This document shows, piece by piece, positions 41,526-50,491 of a DNA stretch of 64,000 nt. The DNA comes from Rhodobacter sp. (lineage in GTDB: Bacteria; Pseudomonadota; Alphaproteobacteria; Rhodobacterales; Rhodobacteraceae), in assembly GCA_020637595.1 (NCBI GenBank), contig JACKKE010000001.1:372001-436000 (forward strand), given 5' to 3'. Position 1 is the stretch's first letter. The number at the start of each line of letters is the position of its first letter. The notes beneath the pieces were generated by a model. The model had not been told where the DNA came from and did no database searches. It saw only the letters and a list, made by a program, of their open reading frames with translations. The position numbers and the translations under genes were made by a program.

Positions 41526-41837
41526 TCAGACCGGCTCGGCAATGATCAGGACCGGCGGCGGGCTGGGCATCAGGGGAATGATCTCGGGCTCGGGCATGGG
41601 CTCGCCGGGGTCGGTGATGATGATGCCATCGCCCGACGCCCCGCCTGCCCCCAAGGTGCCCAGCGTGGCGACCGAAGCCGAGGTCAGCGCAGTCGAGATG
41701 TCGGTGCCCAGGGCACCGGCCCCGCTGCGGAGCGAGGCGACAACGGCGAGGCCGAGGCCGACGATGGCGGCGGTCAGCACCACCCAGTCGGTGGTCACGG
41801 CGCCGTCTTCGTCGACGAGGAACTTGCTAAGAAACAC
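41526..41837 (-). CDS. Flp/pilin-like small membrane peptide
   Basis: 103 aa with a GTG start at 41837, preceded by AAGGAG at 7 nt. FLVDEDGAVTTDWVVLTAAIVGLGLAVV resembles the Flp-type pilin start (acidic pair, then one membrane helix). It is followed by an Ala/Thr/Gly-rich stretch and a Pro-rich end (PMPEPEIIPLMPSPPP). No pilus assembly genes are near. A standalone pilin-like or envelope peptide is the best description. Confidence 0.6.
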   Translation of the reverse strand: MFLSKFLVDEDGAVTTDWVVLTAAIVGLGLAVVASLRSGAGALGTDISTALTSASVATLGTLGAGGASGDGIIITDPGEPMPEPEIIPLMPSPPPVLIIAEPV

Positions 41838-41932
41838 AGAAGAACTCCTTGGTCATGGTGTTGCCATGCCCAAGACCTGCGCCGGTTCCGAGGCGCAACT
41901 ATGGAGGCTTTGCGGCGGAAAGGTGGCGACCC

Positions 41933-43069
41933 TCAGCCGTGGCGCAAGGCCTCGCGGTTCAGGGCCAACCATTGCGCCGAGATCACCAGCGGGCCGTTCT
42001 CGATCTCGCCCGAGGTCAGCAACTGCATCAGCCGCTCGAACGGGATCACATGCGCGCGGATATCCTCGGCCTCGATTTCCAGTCCGCTGACGCCCTCGGC
42101 GCTGCTCGGCAGATCGGTCAGCGCGACATAGGAATAGAAATACTCGGTCACCGCCCCGGGACTGATGTAATAGCGCGAGATCAGCCGCAGCTCGCGCAAC
42201 TCCAGCCGCGCCTCTTCGCGGGCCTCGCGGCGCACGGCGTCTTCCGGGGTTTCGGCGCCGTCGATTCGCCCGGCGATCGGTTCCAGCGACCAGGGGTTCA
42301 CGTCGCCCCGGATCCAGGGACCAAAGCGGAACTGCTCGACCAGCATGACCACATCGCGGACCGGATCATAGGGCAGCACGGTGACCGCGTCGGCCATCAC
42401 GAACCCGGCCCGCGTCACGCTGGGACTGAAACTGCCGTCAAAGCGGCGAAACCGAAGATCGGCCTCTTCGACGCCGAAGAACCAGGTATAGGGCCGGCGA
42501 TGGGCGTCCAGCGCGACGTCGTCGTCGCGCGCCACCCGCCGCAGCGTCGCCGGTGCCGGATTGGCCGCGGCGCGATGCCGGCTGGCAACCAGGCTTTCCA
42601 GCATGCCGTAACGCATCAGGATCGCCTCGGGCGTGGCGACCGGGATCAGGGCCAACACCTCGGCCGCGGTGTCGATCGTCAGCGCCGCACAGTGCCCGGC
42701 CCAGTGTTCCAGAGACCAAGGCCGGCCCGGCCGCCACATCCCGGCGTCGGGCAGATAGATCGCCGCCTCGACCGGCCCTTGATCCGTGTGCACCGTCACG
42801 GTGACCGGTTCATAGCCGAATACCCGTTCATAGGCGTCGAGCCGCGCCCGCGCGCCCGCGCCGGGCCGGATCACCAGCCCCTCGGCCACCGCACCGGGCT
42901 GCGCGGCGAACAGCGGGAAATCCTGTTCGACACCGGCCCGCGACACCGCATGGGTCACCGCGTGATCGTCAAGCCAGGCGGCCTGCCCCGCCAGCGGCTC
43001 TCCGGCGACGGTGGCCAGCAGCGGCGCATGGCGCAGCGTGCCATAGAGAAACAGCGCCTCACCGCTCAT
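41933..43069 (-). CDS. trgB: TrgB tellurite-resistance protein (GGCT-like plus NUDIX)
   Basis: 378 aa from MSGEALFLYGTLRHAPLL at 43069. The N-terminal gamma-glutamylcyclotransferase-like domain (FLYGTLRH; residues 1-150) is fused to a NUDIX hydrolase (residues 190-350) with REAREEARLELRELRLISRY carrying the NUDIX box, typical of ADP-ribose pyrophosphatase. Rhodobacter TrgB is known for tellurite resistance. It overlaps trgA by 11 bp. Confidence 0.85.
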   Translation of the reverse strand: MSGEALFLYGTLRHAPLLATVAGEPLAGQAAWLDDHAVTHAVSRAGVEQDFPLFAAQPGAVAEGLVIRPGAGARARLDAYERVFGYEPVTVTVHTDQGPVEAAIYLPDAGMWRPGRPWSLEHWAGHCAALTIDTAAEVLALIPVATPEAILMRYGMLESLVASRHRAAANPAPATLRRVARDDDVALDAHRRPYTWFFGVEEADLRFRRFDGSFSPSVTRAGFVMADAVTVLPYDPVRDVVMLVEQFRFGPWIRGDVNPWSLEPIAGRIDGAETPEDAVRREAREEARLELRELRLISRYYISPGAVTEYFYSYVALTDLPSSAEGVSGLEIEAEDIRAHVIPFERLMQLLTSGEIENGPLVISAQWLALNREALRHG

Positions 43070-43517
43070 TGCGACGGCTTTCCAGCATCCACCACAGCAG
43101 ATGCAGCACCAGGCCGATAGCCACGCCACCGGCGGCCAGCAGGATCAGGTAATCCTGCACCAGAGCCTTGGACAACCAGTTGACGATGATGTCGAAATAG
43201 CCGGTGAAGGCATCCATCACCTCGTGATACCGGCGCCGATATCCCAGCACGAAGACCTCGCGCACCGCCAGCACCATCGCCGTGCCAAGCGCGGTCATGG
43301 CCACCGCCTGCACACCCACGAACATCGACATCCACAGGCGCTGACCGATCCGCCCGCCCAGGAACAGCCAGCCGACGACGGCGCCGACCCCGGCCGCCCA
43401 GAAGCGGAAATTCCCCAGATAGGCATCGGGATCATAGAGCGGCTCATAGGCCTGCGCCGCATAGAGCGTGAAGACGCCCAGCAGAATGGCGGCCAGCGGC
43501 CGGATCAGGGTGAACAT
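43059..43517 (-). CDS. trgA: TrgA membrane protein
   Basis: 152 aa from MFTLIRPLAAILLGVFTLYA at 43517. Four membrane segments (residues about 5-22, 38-55, 65-88, 122-145). Length, topology and position directly before trgB match the TrgA family of Rhodobacter. It contributes to tellurite resistance by an unknown mechanism. It is downstream of phrA on the same strand. Confidence 0.85.
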   Translation of the reverse strand: MFTLIRPLAAILLGVFTLYAAQAYEPLYDPDAYLGNFRFWAAGVGAVVGWLFLGGRIGQRLWMSMFVGVQAVAMTALGTAMVLAVREVFVLGYRRRYHEVMDAFTGYFDIIVNWLSKALVQDYLILLAAGGVAIGLVLHLLWWMLESRRNER

Positions 43518-43646
43518 GGCGTCTCCTCGCTGCCTCGCCGCCACCGTCCGGCATGCGGAGGGGCTGCGCGGCGTGGATGGGTCGGCCCAGAGATAGCCGT
43601 GCAACGGCCGGCGATGCAAGAGGTCGAGGGGCGGCTGTCCCCCGGC

Positions 43647-45062
43647 CTAGCCTCCGCGATGGGCCTGATAGGCCTCCAGCGCCCGGGTCCGCCCCGCGGC
43701 CAGATCGACCATCGGCTGCGGATAGGGTCGCCGCGGGTCGAGGCGCCATTCCCGTGGCACGGCGTCGAAATAGGCCAGCGCCTCGGGGGCCGGGGTGCGG
43801 CTCAGTTCGGCAATGAACCGGCGCCGATAGCCGCCTGCCCTGTCGAATTTCTCTGCCTGCGTCGCCGGGTTGAACACCCGGAAGTAGGGCGCCGCGTCGG
43901 GGCCCGACCCGGCCACCCATTGCCAGCCCAACGCATTCGATGCGGGATCCCAGTCGGTCAGGCAGTCCGCGAACCAGTCCAGACCGATTTTCCAATGGAT
44001 CATCAGATGCTTGGTCAGGTAACTTGCAACAATCATGCGGACCCGGTTGTGCATCGTTCCGGTCACATACATCTGCCTGAGCCCGGCATCGACCAAGGCC
44101 TCGCCGGTCATCCCCTGCCGCCAGCGATCCGCCGCCGCGCTGTCGCCCTGCCAGGGGAAACCGTCCCACTCGGGCCGCCAAGTTTCGGTCAGAAGATGCG
44201 GCGTGTGATACATCAGATGATGCGCAAAATCGCGCCAGGCGAGTTCCTTGCGGAAGTGCAGCGCGCCGGAGTGATCGGGCGACGCGGCCTCGATCGCGCG
44301 GGCGGCGTGCCAGATCCGGCGCGGGGAAATCTCGCCATAGGTCAGGTTTTCGCTCAGTCCCGAGACCGCCTCGCGCGCCGGAAAATCGCGCCCTTCGCGA
44401 TAATCCTCGACGGGGCCGGCCAGAAACGCATCGAGCCGCGCCAGCGCCGCCTCTTCACCGATCCGGGCGTAACGCGCCAGCACCGGCGCGCCGCGGTTCA
44501 TCGCCGCGCCCAGCCGCCAGTCGCGCAGATCCTCGGTGCCGGGCCAGACCGCAGGCGGGGGCAGATGCGCGGGGGCGGCGAGCGGGGCCATCACGCCGCG
44601 TGCCTCAAGCGCCTTCCAGAACGGGGTATAGACCTTGTAGAACCCGCCGGTTCCGGTGCGCAGCTCCCAAGGTTCGGCCAGGGTATGGCCATCGAAGCTG
44701 CGCGCGTCGAGCCCGTCGGCCCTGAGCGCCGCCTTCAACGCGCTGTCGCGGTCGCGCGCGGCGGGGTCGTAAAGCCGGGTCCACCAGACGCCCGTCGCGC
44801 CGGTCTCGCTCAGCAGCGCACGCAGCACCCCTTCAACCGGCCCGCGCCGCAGGGTCAGACGCGCGCCCGCACCCGCCAGCCGTTGCGCGAAACTGGACAC
44901 CCCCTCGCCTATCCGCCAGCGCGCGGCGGCGCCGAGGCCGGTCACGGCGCCATCGGCGATGAACACCGGGATCAGCGGCCGTCCGGTCGCGGCGGCGGCG
45001 GCCAGCATCGGGTTGTCATCCAGCCGCAGATCGCGCCGGAACCAGAGGATCAGCGGCGTCAT
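43647..45062 (-). CDS. phrA: Deoxyribodipyrimidine photo-lyase
   Basis: 471 aa. The N-terminal antenna domain begins MTPLILWFRRDLRLDDNPML. The FAD and DNA part has ELAWRDFAHHLMYHTPHLL, MHNRVRMIVASYLTKHL, then ALGWQWVAGSGPDAAPYFRV and FNPATQAEKFD. It repairs cyclobutane dimers with blue light. It overlaps the upstream PLP-enzyme gene by 4 bp and precedes trgA, making an oxidative/UV/metal stress group. Confidence 0.93.
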   Translation of the reverse strand: MTPLILWFRRDLRLDDNPMLAAAAATGRPLIPVFIADGAVTGLGAAARWRIGEGVSSFAQRLAGAGARLTLRRGPVEGVLRALLSETGATGVWWTRLYDPAARDRDSALKAALRADGLDARSFDGHTLAEPWELRTGTGGFYKVYTPFWKALEARGVMAPLAAPAHLPPPAVWPGTEDLRDWRLGAAMNRGAPVLARYARIGEEAALARLDAFLAGPVEDYREGRDFPAREAVSGLSENLTYGEISPRRIWHAARAIEAASPDHSGALHFRKELAWRDFAHHLMYHTPHLLTETWRPEWDGFPWQGDSAAADRWRQGMTGEALVDAGLRQMYVTGTMHNRVRMIVASYLTKHLMIHWKIGLDWFADCLTDWDPASNALGWQWVAGSGPDAAPYFRVFNPATQAEKFDRAGGYRRRFIAELSRTPAPEALAYFDAVPREWRLDPRRPYPQPMVDLAAGRTRALEAYQAHRGG

Positions 45063-46279
45063 AGCACCCGGTCGAGCGCACCGATCAGCTGATCCACCTC
45101 GGCCTTGGTCGTGTAGTGCACAAAGCTGAGCCGCAGCACACCCTTCGCGGGGTCCGCCCCCTGCGCGGACAACGCCCGCACGGCATAGAAATCGCCGCCA
45201 CCCGCCATGATCCCGTGCGCTGCCAGATCGCGGGCGATTTCCTCGCCCGGGCGTTCGGTCTGCACGGCGACGGTGGGCGCGCGGCGCGTGGCCTCGCGCG
45301 GGCCCAGAACACGCAGCTCATTGCGGCTGCCGAGGTAGTCGAGCAGCGGCTGCAACAGCGCGATTTCATGCGCGCGCATCAGGTCATGCGCCAGCCCGGC
45401 CCGCCCCCGCGCGTCCAGCCCGCCGCCGCCATGATGCGCCGCCAGCGCATCGACATAATCCGCCATCCCGGCACTGGCCGCGACCTGGGCGTGATCCGGG
45501 CCGGCCGGGGTGAACCGTTTATACAGGCTGTTGGCGTTGAAATAATGCCCTTGGTTGGGCAGCGCGAACCCGAGGTTGCGGCGGATCACCATGATCCCCT
45601 GATGCGGGCCATAGGTTTTATAGGCCGAAAACAGATAGATATCCGCCCCCAGCGCCTCGACATCGGGGAACCCGTGCGGTGCATAGCTGACACCGTCGAC
45701 ACAGACCGCGGCCCCGGCGGCATGCGCCATCTCGACGATCTCGGCCACCGGGTTCACCTCGGCCACAACGTTTGAGCAATGCGGGAAGCAGACCAGCTTG
45801 GCCCCGGGCAACAGCGCCGGCAGGCGTTCCAGCGGCAGGTGACCGGTCGTCGGGTCGATCTGCCATTCGCGCACCTCGATGCCACTGTCGGCCAGCCGCC
45901 GCCACGGGCCGGTGTTGGCCTCGTGGTCCTGGTTGGTGACGATGATCGCATCGCCCGGTTTCAGATGCTGCCGGAACGCCTGCGCCAGCACATAGGTGTT
46001 CTGCGAGGTCGAGGGGCCAAAGCTGACCTCCTCGGTCGCCACGCCCAGCATCGCCGCCAGCCGCGCGCGGGCCTCGTCCATCTCCTCGCCGGCCAGCCGG
46101 CTGGCCTCGTAGGGGGCATAGGGCTGGACCTTGCGCTGGTGGTAATAGCGCGTCAGCCGGTCGATCACCGCGCCGCAGGTATAGCTGCCGCCGGCGTTTT
46201 CAAAGAACGCCTGCCCCTGCAGGCTGGCCTCGGCAAAGGCCGGAAACTGGGCGCGGACGAAATCGACATCGAGCTGCAT
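45059..46279 (-). CDS. Cysteine-desulfurase-like aminotransferase class V protein
   Basis: 406 aa from MQLDVDFVRAQFPAFAEA at 46279, with AGGAG 7 nt upstream. PLP-binding Lys is in YLFSAYKTYGPHQG; other cues are FGPSTSQNTYVLA, NQDHEANTGPW and VCVDGVSYAPH. It belongs to the cysteine desulfurase/isopenicillin-epimerase-like group with a non-canonical active-site loop. The substrate is unknown. A GntR regulator is divergent and may control this gene and phrA-trgAB downstream. Confidence 0.85.
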   Translation of the reverse strand: MQLDVDFVRAQFPAFAEASLQGQAFFENAGGSYTCGAVIDRLTRYYHQRKVQPYAPYEASRLAGEEMDEARARLAAMLGVATEEVSFGPSTSQNTYVLAQAFRQHLKPGDAIIVTNQDHEANTGPWRRLADSGIEVREWQIDPTTGHLPLERLPALLPGAKLVCFPHCSNVVAEVNPVAEIVEMAHAAGAAVCVDGVSYAPHGFPDVEALGADIYLFSAYKTYGPHQGIMVIRRNLGFALPNQGHYFNANSLYKRFTPAGPDHAQVAASAGMADYVDALAAHHGGGGLDARGRAGLAHDLMRAHEIALLQPLLDYLGSRNELRVLGPREATRRAPTVAVQTERPGEEIARDLAAHGIMAGGGDFYAVRALSAQGADPAKGVLRLSFVHYTTKAEVDQLIGALDRVL

Positions 46280-46343
46280 GCGAATCTCCTGTTTGCGGTG
46301 ACGATAGACGCGCGACGATCCGCCGACCAGAGGATCGGGATTC

Positions 46344-46372
46344 TTGACAGCGGAAGCGATGTCTGACATTCT
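46344..46372 (+). promoter_or_regulatory. Candidate promoter of the GntR gene
   Basis: TTGACA (46344-46349), a 17-bp spacer and CATTCT (46367-46372) precede the GntR start by 45 bp in the AT-rich divergent region. Confidence 0.45.
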
Positions 46373-46416
46373 TTCAACCATAACGAAAAACACAATAATC
46401 GTAGCAGGTTGACGGC

Positions 46417-47226
46417 ATGAGCAAGACGCAGCCACAGGATGGGCGTGCGGCCGACAGGGTCAGCGCGATCGCCACGGTCCTCCAGGACAACATCATGACC
46501 GGGCACTATGCCCCCGGTGACCGCCTTCCGTCCGAGGCGGATCTGTGCGCGCACTTCGAGGTCTCGCGCCCGACCCTGCGCGAGGCTTTGGGCCGGTTGA
46601 CGGCACGCGGGCTGATCACCGCACGGCGTGGCGCGGGCGGCGGGGCCTTTGTCACCCGCCCCTCGGCCGAGGTTGCGGGCGAGCAGATTTCGGCGCTGGT
46701 CGCGCTGACAACGCGAATGGACGACAACGCCCACCGTCCGCTGCTGACCGAGGCGCGCGTGCTGTTGCAGATCGGCTGTGCCGAGCTGGCGGTGATGCGT
46801 CAGGCGGATATCGCGGACATTCGCGCGGAAATCGACCTGCAGTCCGATTTCGCGATATCCGACGCCGATTTCATCGCCTCGGTGCGGCGGATGCATCTGG
46901 CGCTGGCGGCGGCCTCGGGCAATCCGGCGATGGCAATGCTGGCGCAGGGACTGATCGAGGCCGAATACGCGGTCACCCCCGCCGACGGGTATCCGACCCG
47001 GGTGCGGGCGCGGTTCCTGTCCTATCATGTCCGCGTTGCCAACGGCATCGCCGGCGGCCGCGCCGACGACACCCGCACCGCCCTGACCGAGTTGTGGAGC
47101 TTTGAACAGAACCGCCACAGTGACGGGTCCGAGGATCACCAGATGGTCGAACGCCCGCCGAAAATGCGCGACCTGCGCCTGCCGCCGGTCCAGCGGCTGA
47201 CCCCGCTCGACGACAGCGCCGCCTGA
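46417..47226 (+). CDS. GntR family (FadR-type, FCD) regulator
   Basis: 269 aa. The winged helix is PGDRLPSEADLCAHFEVSRP then TLREALGRLTARGLI, RRGAGGGAFV. The C-terminal FCD domain is recognised by helical content and spaced His/Asp ligands (MHLALAAASGNPAMA, SYHVRVANGIAGG). It is divergent from the PLP-enzyme operon, so it probably represses it until a small-acid ligand binds; that is inference. Confidence 0.88.
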   Translation: MSKTQPQDGRAADRVSAIATVLQDNIMTGHYAPGDRLPSEADLCAHFEVSRPTLREALGRLTARGLITARRGAGGGAFVTRPSAEVAGEQISALVALTTRMDDNAHRPLLTEARVLLQIGCAELAVMRQADIADIRAEIDLQSDFAISDADFIASVRRMHLALAAASGNPAMAMLAQGLIEAEYAVTPADGYPTRVRARFLSYHVRVANGIAGGRADDTRTALTELWSFEQNRHSDGSEDHQMVERPPKMRDLRLPPVQRLTPLDDSAA

Positions 47227-47244
47227 CGCAACCCGGATCCGGTC

Positions 47245-48015
47245 ATGGAACATTCCCTGCGGCACCGTGCGTCCGAGGCGATCGACCCCGAGATGCGCCA
47301 GGAATCCGGCCTGTCGCCGTTCAACCAGCTGGTGGTCAGCGCGATCCTGGGGCTGGTGCTGATCGGCGTGCTGGAGACCGAGGTCCATTTCATCCGCAGT
47401 TTTGGCGGGCTCAGCGATCTGCTGAAGACGGTGTTGTTTGTCTTCTTTGCCGCCGAGTATCTGCTGAGGCTGTGGACCGCCGGGTTGAACCCGCGGTTTC
47501 GCAACGCGCTGCACTATGCGGTGACGCCTTCGGCGCTGCTCGACCTGGCGGTGCTGATCACCTTTGCCCTGCCCTATCTGGGCCTGGAAACCACCGTGTT
47601 TCGCCTGCTGCAACTGCTGCGGCTGCTGCGGCTGGCGCGGATCGGGCGCTACAGCCGGGCGATGAACCTCGTGGTCGAGGCGATCCGTTCGCGCGGGACC
47701 GAGCTGATCCTCAGCTTTGCCTTCGCATTGACGCTGATGCTGGGGGCGGCGACGCTGCTCTATATCGTCGAGGGGCCGACCCAGCCCGCGGCCTTCGGCT
47801 CGATCCCGCGGGCGATGTGGTGGGCGGTCGAGACGCTGACCACCGTGGGTTATGGCGATGCCGTGCCGGTCACGCCGCTGGGGCGGATCCTGGCGGCGGT
47901 CACCGCGCTATGCGGCATTGGCTTCATTGCGCTGCCGACCGGTATCCTGGCCAGCGCCTTTTCCGACGCGCTGCGCCGCGCGCGCGAGGAACGCGCGCAC
48001 GGCCATCCCGATTGA
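47245..48015 (+). CDS. Kv-type voltage-gated potassium channel
   Basis: 256 aa with six membrane segments. The S4 voltage sensor is seen in VFRLLQLLRLLRLARIGRYS (Arg every third or fourth residue) and the selectivity filter in LTTVGYGDAVPVTP. The last helix is IGFIALPTGILASAF. There is no cytoplasmic ligand domain. It starts 18 bp after the GntR stop. Confidence 0.9.
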   Translation: MEHSLRHRASEAIDPEMRQESGLSPFNQLVVSAILGLVLIGVLETEVHFIRSFGGLSDLLKTVLFVFFAAEYLLRLWTAGLNPRFRNALHYAVTPSALLDLAVLITFALPYLGLETTVFRLLQLLRLLRLARIGRYSRAMNLVVEAIRSRGTELILSFAFALTLMLGAATLLYIVEGPTQPAAFGSIPRAMWWAVETLTTVGYGDAVPVTPLGRILAAVTALCGIGFIALPTGILASAFSDALRRAREERAHGHPD

Positions 48016-48059
48016 TCCCCCCTTGAGGCGGGCGGGGCTGCCCCCTATATTGGCCCTGT

Positions 48060-48380
48060 TCCCGGCAACGGGGACTATGGACATAAACGCGCTCGTAATA
48101 AGCGGATCGGACCCGGGGGCGGTACCCGGCGGCTCCACCAAACACCCGGCGTTGCGGGTCAGGGGGCCGAAACAGGATCGACGAACGTCTAAAGGGGTTT
48201 GCTTTGTCCCGGTGAGGAACCACCGTTATCGGTCCATTGTCACAGTTGCCAACGACAACCGTGCTCCGGTGGCCGTTGCCGCGTAAGCGGCAGCCAAACC
48301 GAAACCTAAGCCCTGGCGCTTAGCCGCGTCAGGCGGGGTTCGCAGGTACCTGGCAACAGAAACCTGCACCTTCCCCCCCC
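48060..48380 (+). ncRNA. ssrA: Transfer-messenger RNA, permuted two-piece form
   Basis: The acceptor piece comes first and ends with GGCTCCACCA at 48131-48140, with the T-arm-like CCCGGGGGCGGTACCCGG just before. The coding piece starts GGGGCCGAAACAGG at 48163, whose GGGGCCG pairs with CGGCTCC to rebuild the tRNA-like stem. The tag frame GCC...TAA is at 48248-48286 and encodes ANDNRAPVAVAA, close to the Rhodobacter tag. A loop (48141-48162) is removed in maturation, as in alphaproteobacteria. Outer ends are approximate. Confidence 0.95.
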
Positions 48381-48387
48381 AATTTTG

Positions 48388-48969
48388 TCACTGCTCGGTC
48401 AGCTCGTTATAGACGCAGGGCAGCCAGTGGTTGCGCACCAGGATCATCGCCTGGAAATCGTTGAAGGGCAGCGAATAGACCCCCAGGCACAGGTCATGCG
48501 CCGACAGCGCCGGGGCCAGCACCCGGTCGCGCAACCGGCAGGCGGCCTCGACCATCGCCGGATCAGTGCCCCGGCATTCGCCGTTTGCCCGGCCCCAGGC
48601 CTCGATCAACGAGCGGATGCCATAGCCGGAAAAGCTCTGGCCCAGTGGACCGACCGAGCGCGCGCCCAGGGCCTTGTAGGCCTCGATGGCATAGCGTTGC
48701 GCGGCCTCGATACAGCGCAGATCCGCCCCGCAGGCGCGCCGCTCGTCCAGCAACACGCGGCCATAGTTGGCGATGAACCCCGGGCCGCGAAAGGCGCGGA
48801 TCTCGGCATAGGCAGCGGCCACGGAATCGTCGAGCAACGCCAGATTGCGATGGGCGCAGATTGCCAGCTCGTCCGGGGTGGTGGCGCGGGCGCAGTCGAA
48901 ACTGGGCGTGGCCTGGGCGGAAACCACTCCGGTCAGGAGAAGACAGAGGACTATCAGGATCTGGCGCAT
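48388..48969 (-). CDS. LprI-like secreted protein (lysozyme inhibitor family)
   Basis: 193 aa from the ATG at 48969. Signal peptide MRQILIVLCLLLTGVVSAQA. CARATTPDELAICAHRNLALLD and RRACGADLRCIEAAQRYAIE are the Cys motif of LprI/DUF1311-type proteins, in which the N-terminal half binds lysozyme in mycobacteria. Four more Cys occur toward the end. It is convergent with ssrA. Function in this organism is inferred from family only. Confidence 0.75.
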   Translation of the reverse strand: MRQILIVLCLLLTGVVSAQATPSFDCARATTPDELAICAHRNLALLDDSVAAAYAEIRAFRGPGFIANYGRVLLDERRACGADLRCIEAAQRYAIEAYKALGARSVGPLGQSFSGYGIRSLIEAWGRANGECRGTDPAMVEAACRLRDRVLAPALSAHDLCLGVYSLPFNDFQAMILVRNHWLPCVYNELTEQ

Positions 48970-49078
48970 TTGAACCTCGGCAGTGGGGCTGGACGTCGGT
49001 ATGCTAGGCCGCGGTGGCAATGCGCCCCGTTCACGGTCTCGTGATCGCGGGCCGGCAGTGTCCGTGGCAGCATGACGC

Positions 49079-49843
49079 ATGATCCCCCGCGCGCCCCTGC
49101 TTCCGGCCCTCGTCGCGCTCGGCCTCGTCGGCGCAAGTCCTGCCGCGGGCTGCGATATCGCGCTGGTTCTGGCGGTGGATGTCTCGGGCTCGGTCGATGC
49201 CTTTGAATACCAGCTGCAGGTGCAGGGCCTCGCCAGCGCGCTGCGTGACCCGGCGGTCGTCCAGGCCCTGATCCAGCGCCGGGCGGCGCTGGCGGTGGTG
49301 CAGTGGTCGGGGTCGATGGAGCAGACCGTCACCCTGCCTTGGATCCGCATCGACGAACCGGCCGAAGTCAGCCGGCTGCCCGCGCGCGTCGCCGCGATGC
49401 CACGCGCCCATGCCGGCGGCAACACCGCGGTGGGCGAGGCGATCGACATCGCCACCGAATTGTTCGGCCAGGTGCGCGACTGCGCCGCCTGGGTGATCGA
49501 CGTTTCGGGCGATGGCGACGAGAATGAGGGCTATACCGTCGGCCTGGCGCGCCGCGCCGCCTGGGAGCGCGGCATCTCGATCAACGGGCTGGCCATCGAA
49601 AGCCCGACCACCGGGCGGGCGATCACCAATTTCTACCGCAGCTGGGTGGTCACCCCCGGAGGCTTCGTTATCACCGCCGACAGTTTCGAGGATTTCGAAC
49701 GTGCCATGCGCCAGAAGCTCTTGCGCGAACTGATCCCGCCGATGGCTCTGGCACCCGAGCGGCGGGCTGCCGATGTGCAACTGGCGGCGCTCGGGCCAGA
49801 TTCCGCACAAGGCGCGCGGCTGCGGGGTTTTCTTCGGCGGTGA
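49079..49843 (+). CDS. DUF1194 VWA-like secreted protein
   Basis: 254 aa. Signal peptide ends near SPAAG (residue 24). The core LVLAVDVSGSVDAFEYQLQ has the DxSxS metal site of a von Willebrand A fold, with GGNTAVGEAID (Thr) and VIDVSGDGDENEG (Asp) as the other ligands. This matches DUF1194. It likely binds a partner protein in the periplasm. It starts 109 bp from the LprI-like gene, divergently. Confidence 0.85.
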   Translation: MIPRAPLLPALVALGLVGASPAAGCDIALVLAVDVSGSVDAFEYQLQVQGLASALRDPAVVQALIQRRAALAVVQWSGSMEQTVTLPWIRIDEPAEVSRLPARVAAMPRAHAGGNTAVGEAIDIATELFGQVRDCAAWVIDVSGDGDENEGYTVGLARRAAWERGISINGLAIESPTTGRAITNFYRSWVVTPGGFVITADSFEDFERAMRQKLLRELIPPMALAPERRAADVQLAALGPDSAQGARLRGFLRR

Positions 49844-49877
49844 AACGCCTATGCTGACGCAAAACACGGGGGCGGGC

Positions 49878-50342
49878 ATGGATCGCGGAATCGATTACGG
49901 CAACCTGATGCACACCGCGATGCGGGGGCTGATCCGCGAGGTGATGACCCGCATTGCGCGCGATGGGCTGCCCGGGGCGCACCATTTCTTCATCACCCTG
50001 AACACCCGCCATGCCGATGTGCAGATGGCAGACTGGTTGCGCGCGCGCTACCCAGACGAGATCACCATCGTCATCCAGCACTGGTTCGAGAATCTCGAGG
50101 TCGACGAGAACGGCTTTGCGATCACCCTCAACTTCGGCAACCAGCCCGAGCCGCTGTATATTCCCTTCGACGCCATCTCGACCTTTGTCGATCCGTCCGT
50201 CGAATTCGGGCTGAAATTCGAGACCCATCTCGACGATGACGACGATGAGGACGAGGACGAAGCGCCGATGGAGCATGCCGAGATCGCGCCCGAGCCGCCG
50301 AAGGCGGGCGAAGTGGTCAGCCTCGACAAGTTCCGTAAATAG
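49878..50342 (+). CDS. sspB: SspB, ClpXP adaptor (alphaproteobacterial type)
   Basis: 154 aa from MDRGIDYGNLMHTAMRGLIR at 49878 (an in-frame ATG at 49851 is less likely). The substrate-binding domain has HHFFITLNTRHADVQMADWLR and ITIVIQHWFENLEVDENGF. An acidic linker (DDDDDEDEDE) leads to the C-terminal ClpX-binding motif GEVVSLDKFRK. It tethers ssrA-tagged proteins to ClpXP. The ssrA gene itself lies 1.5 kb upstream. Confidence 0.93.
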   Translation: MDRGIDYGNLMHTAMRGLIREVMTRIARDGLPGAHHFFITLNTRHADVQMADWLRARYPDEITIVIQHWFENLEVDENGFAITLNFGNQPEPLYIPFDAISTFVDPSVEFGLKFETHLDDDDDEDEDEAPMEHAEIAPEPPKAGEVVSLDKFRK

Positions 50343-50369
50343 GGCGCGGGCTGGCTGGCCGGGGTCAGG

Positions 50370-50434
50370 GGGGCTTTGCCCCCCTCTTCGCTGCGCGAAT
50401 TCACCCCCCAGGATATTTGGAACGCAAAGATGGG
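50370..50434 (+). repeat. Dispersed hairpin element, copy B
   Basis: GGGGGGCTTTGCCCCCC hairpin, a TTCGCTGCGCGAA hairpin, CCCCCC, then AGGATATTT-n3-ACGCAAAGATGGG (50410-50434). Located between sspB and the YbaK-like gene. Confidence 0.75.
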
Positions 50435-50491
50435 ACGCGGGGTTGCGGGGCGGCTTTGGCCAGCCCATCTTGGAGTGGACGGAGGTCGGAC

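Noticed and set aside
43101..45092. 663-aa plus-strand open frame opposite trgA and phrA
   Set aside because: Spans two well-supported genes on the other strand and has no motif.
47852..48286. Open frame running from the channel gene through ssrA, ending in ANDNRAPVAVAA
   Set aside because: Its end is the tmRNA tag frame, not a protein gene; the rest is structured RNA.
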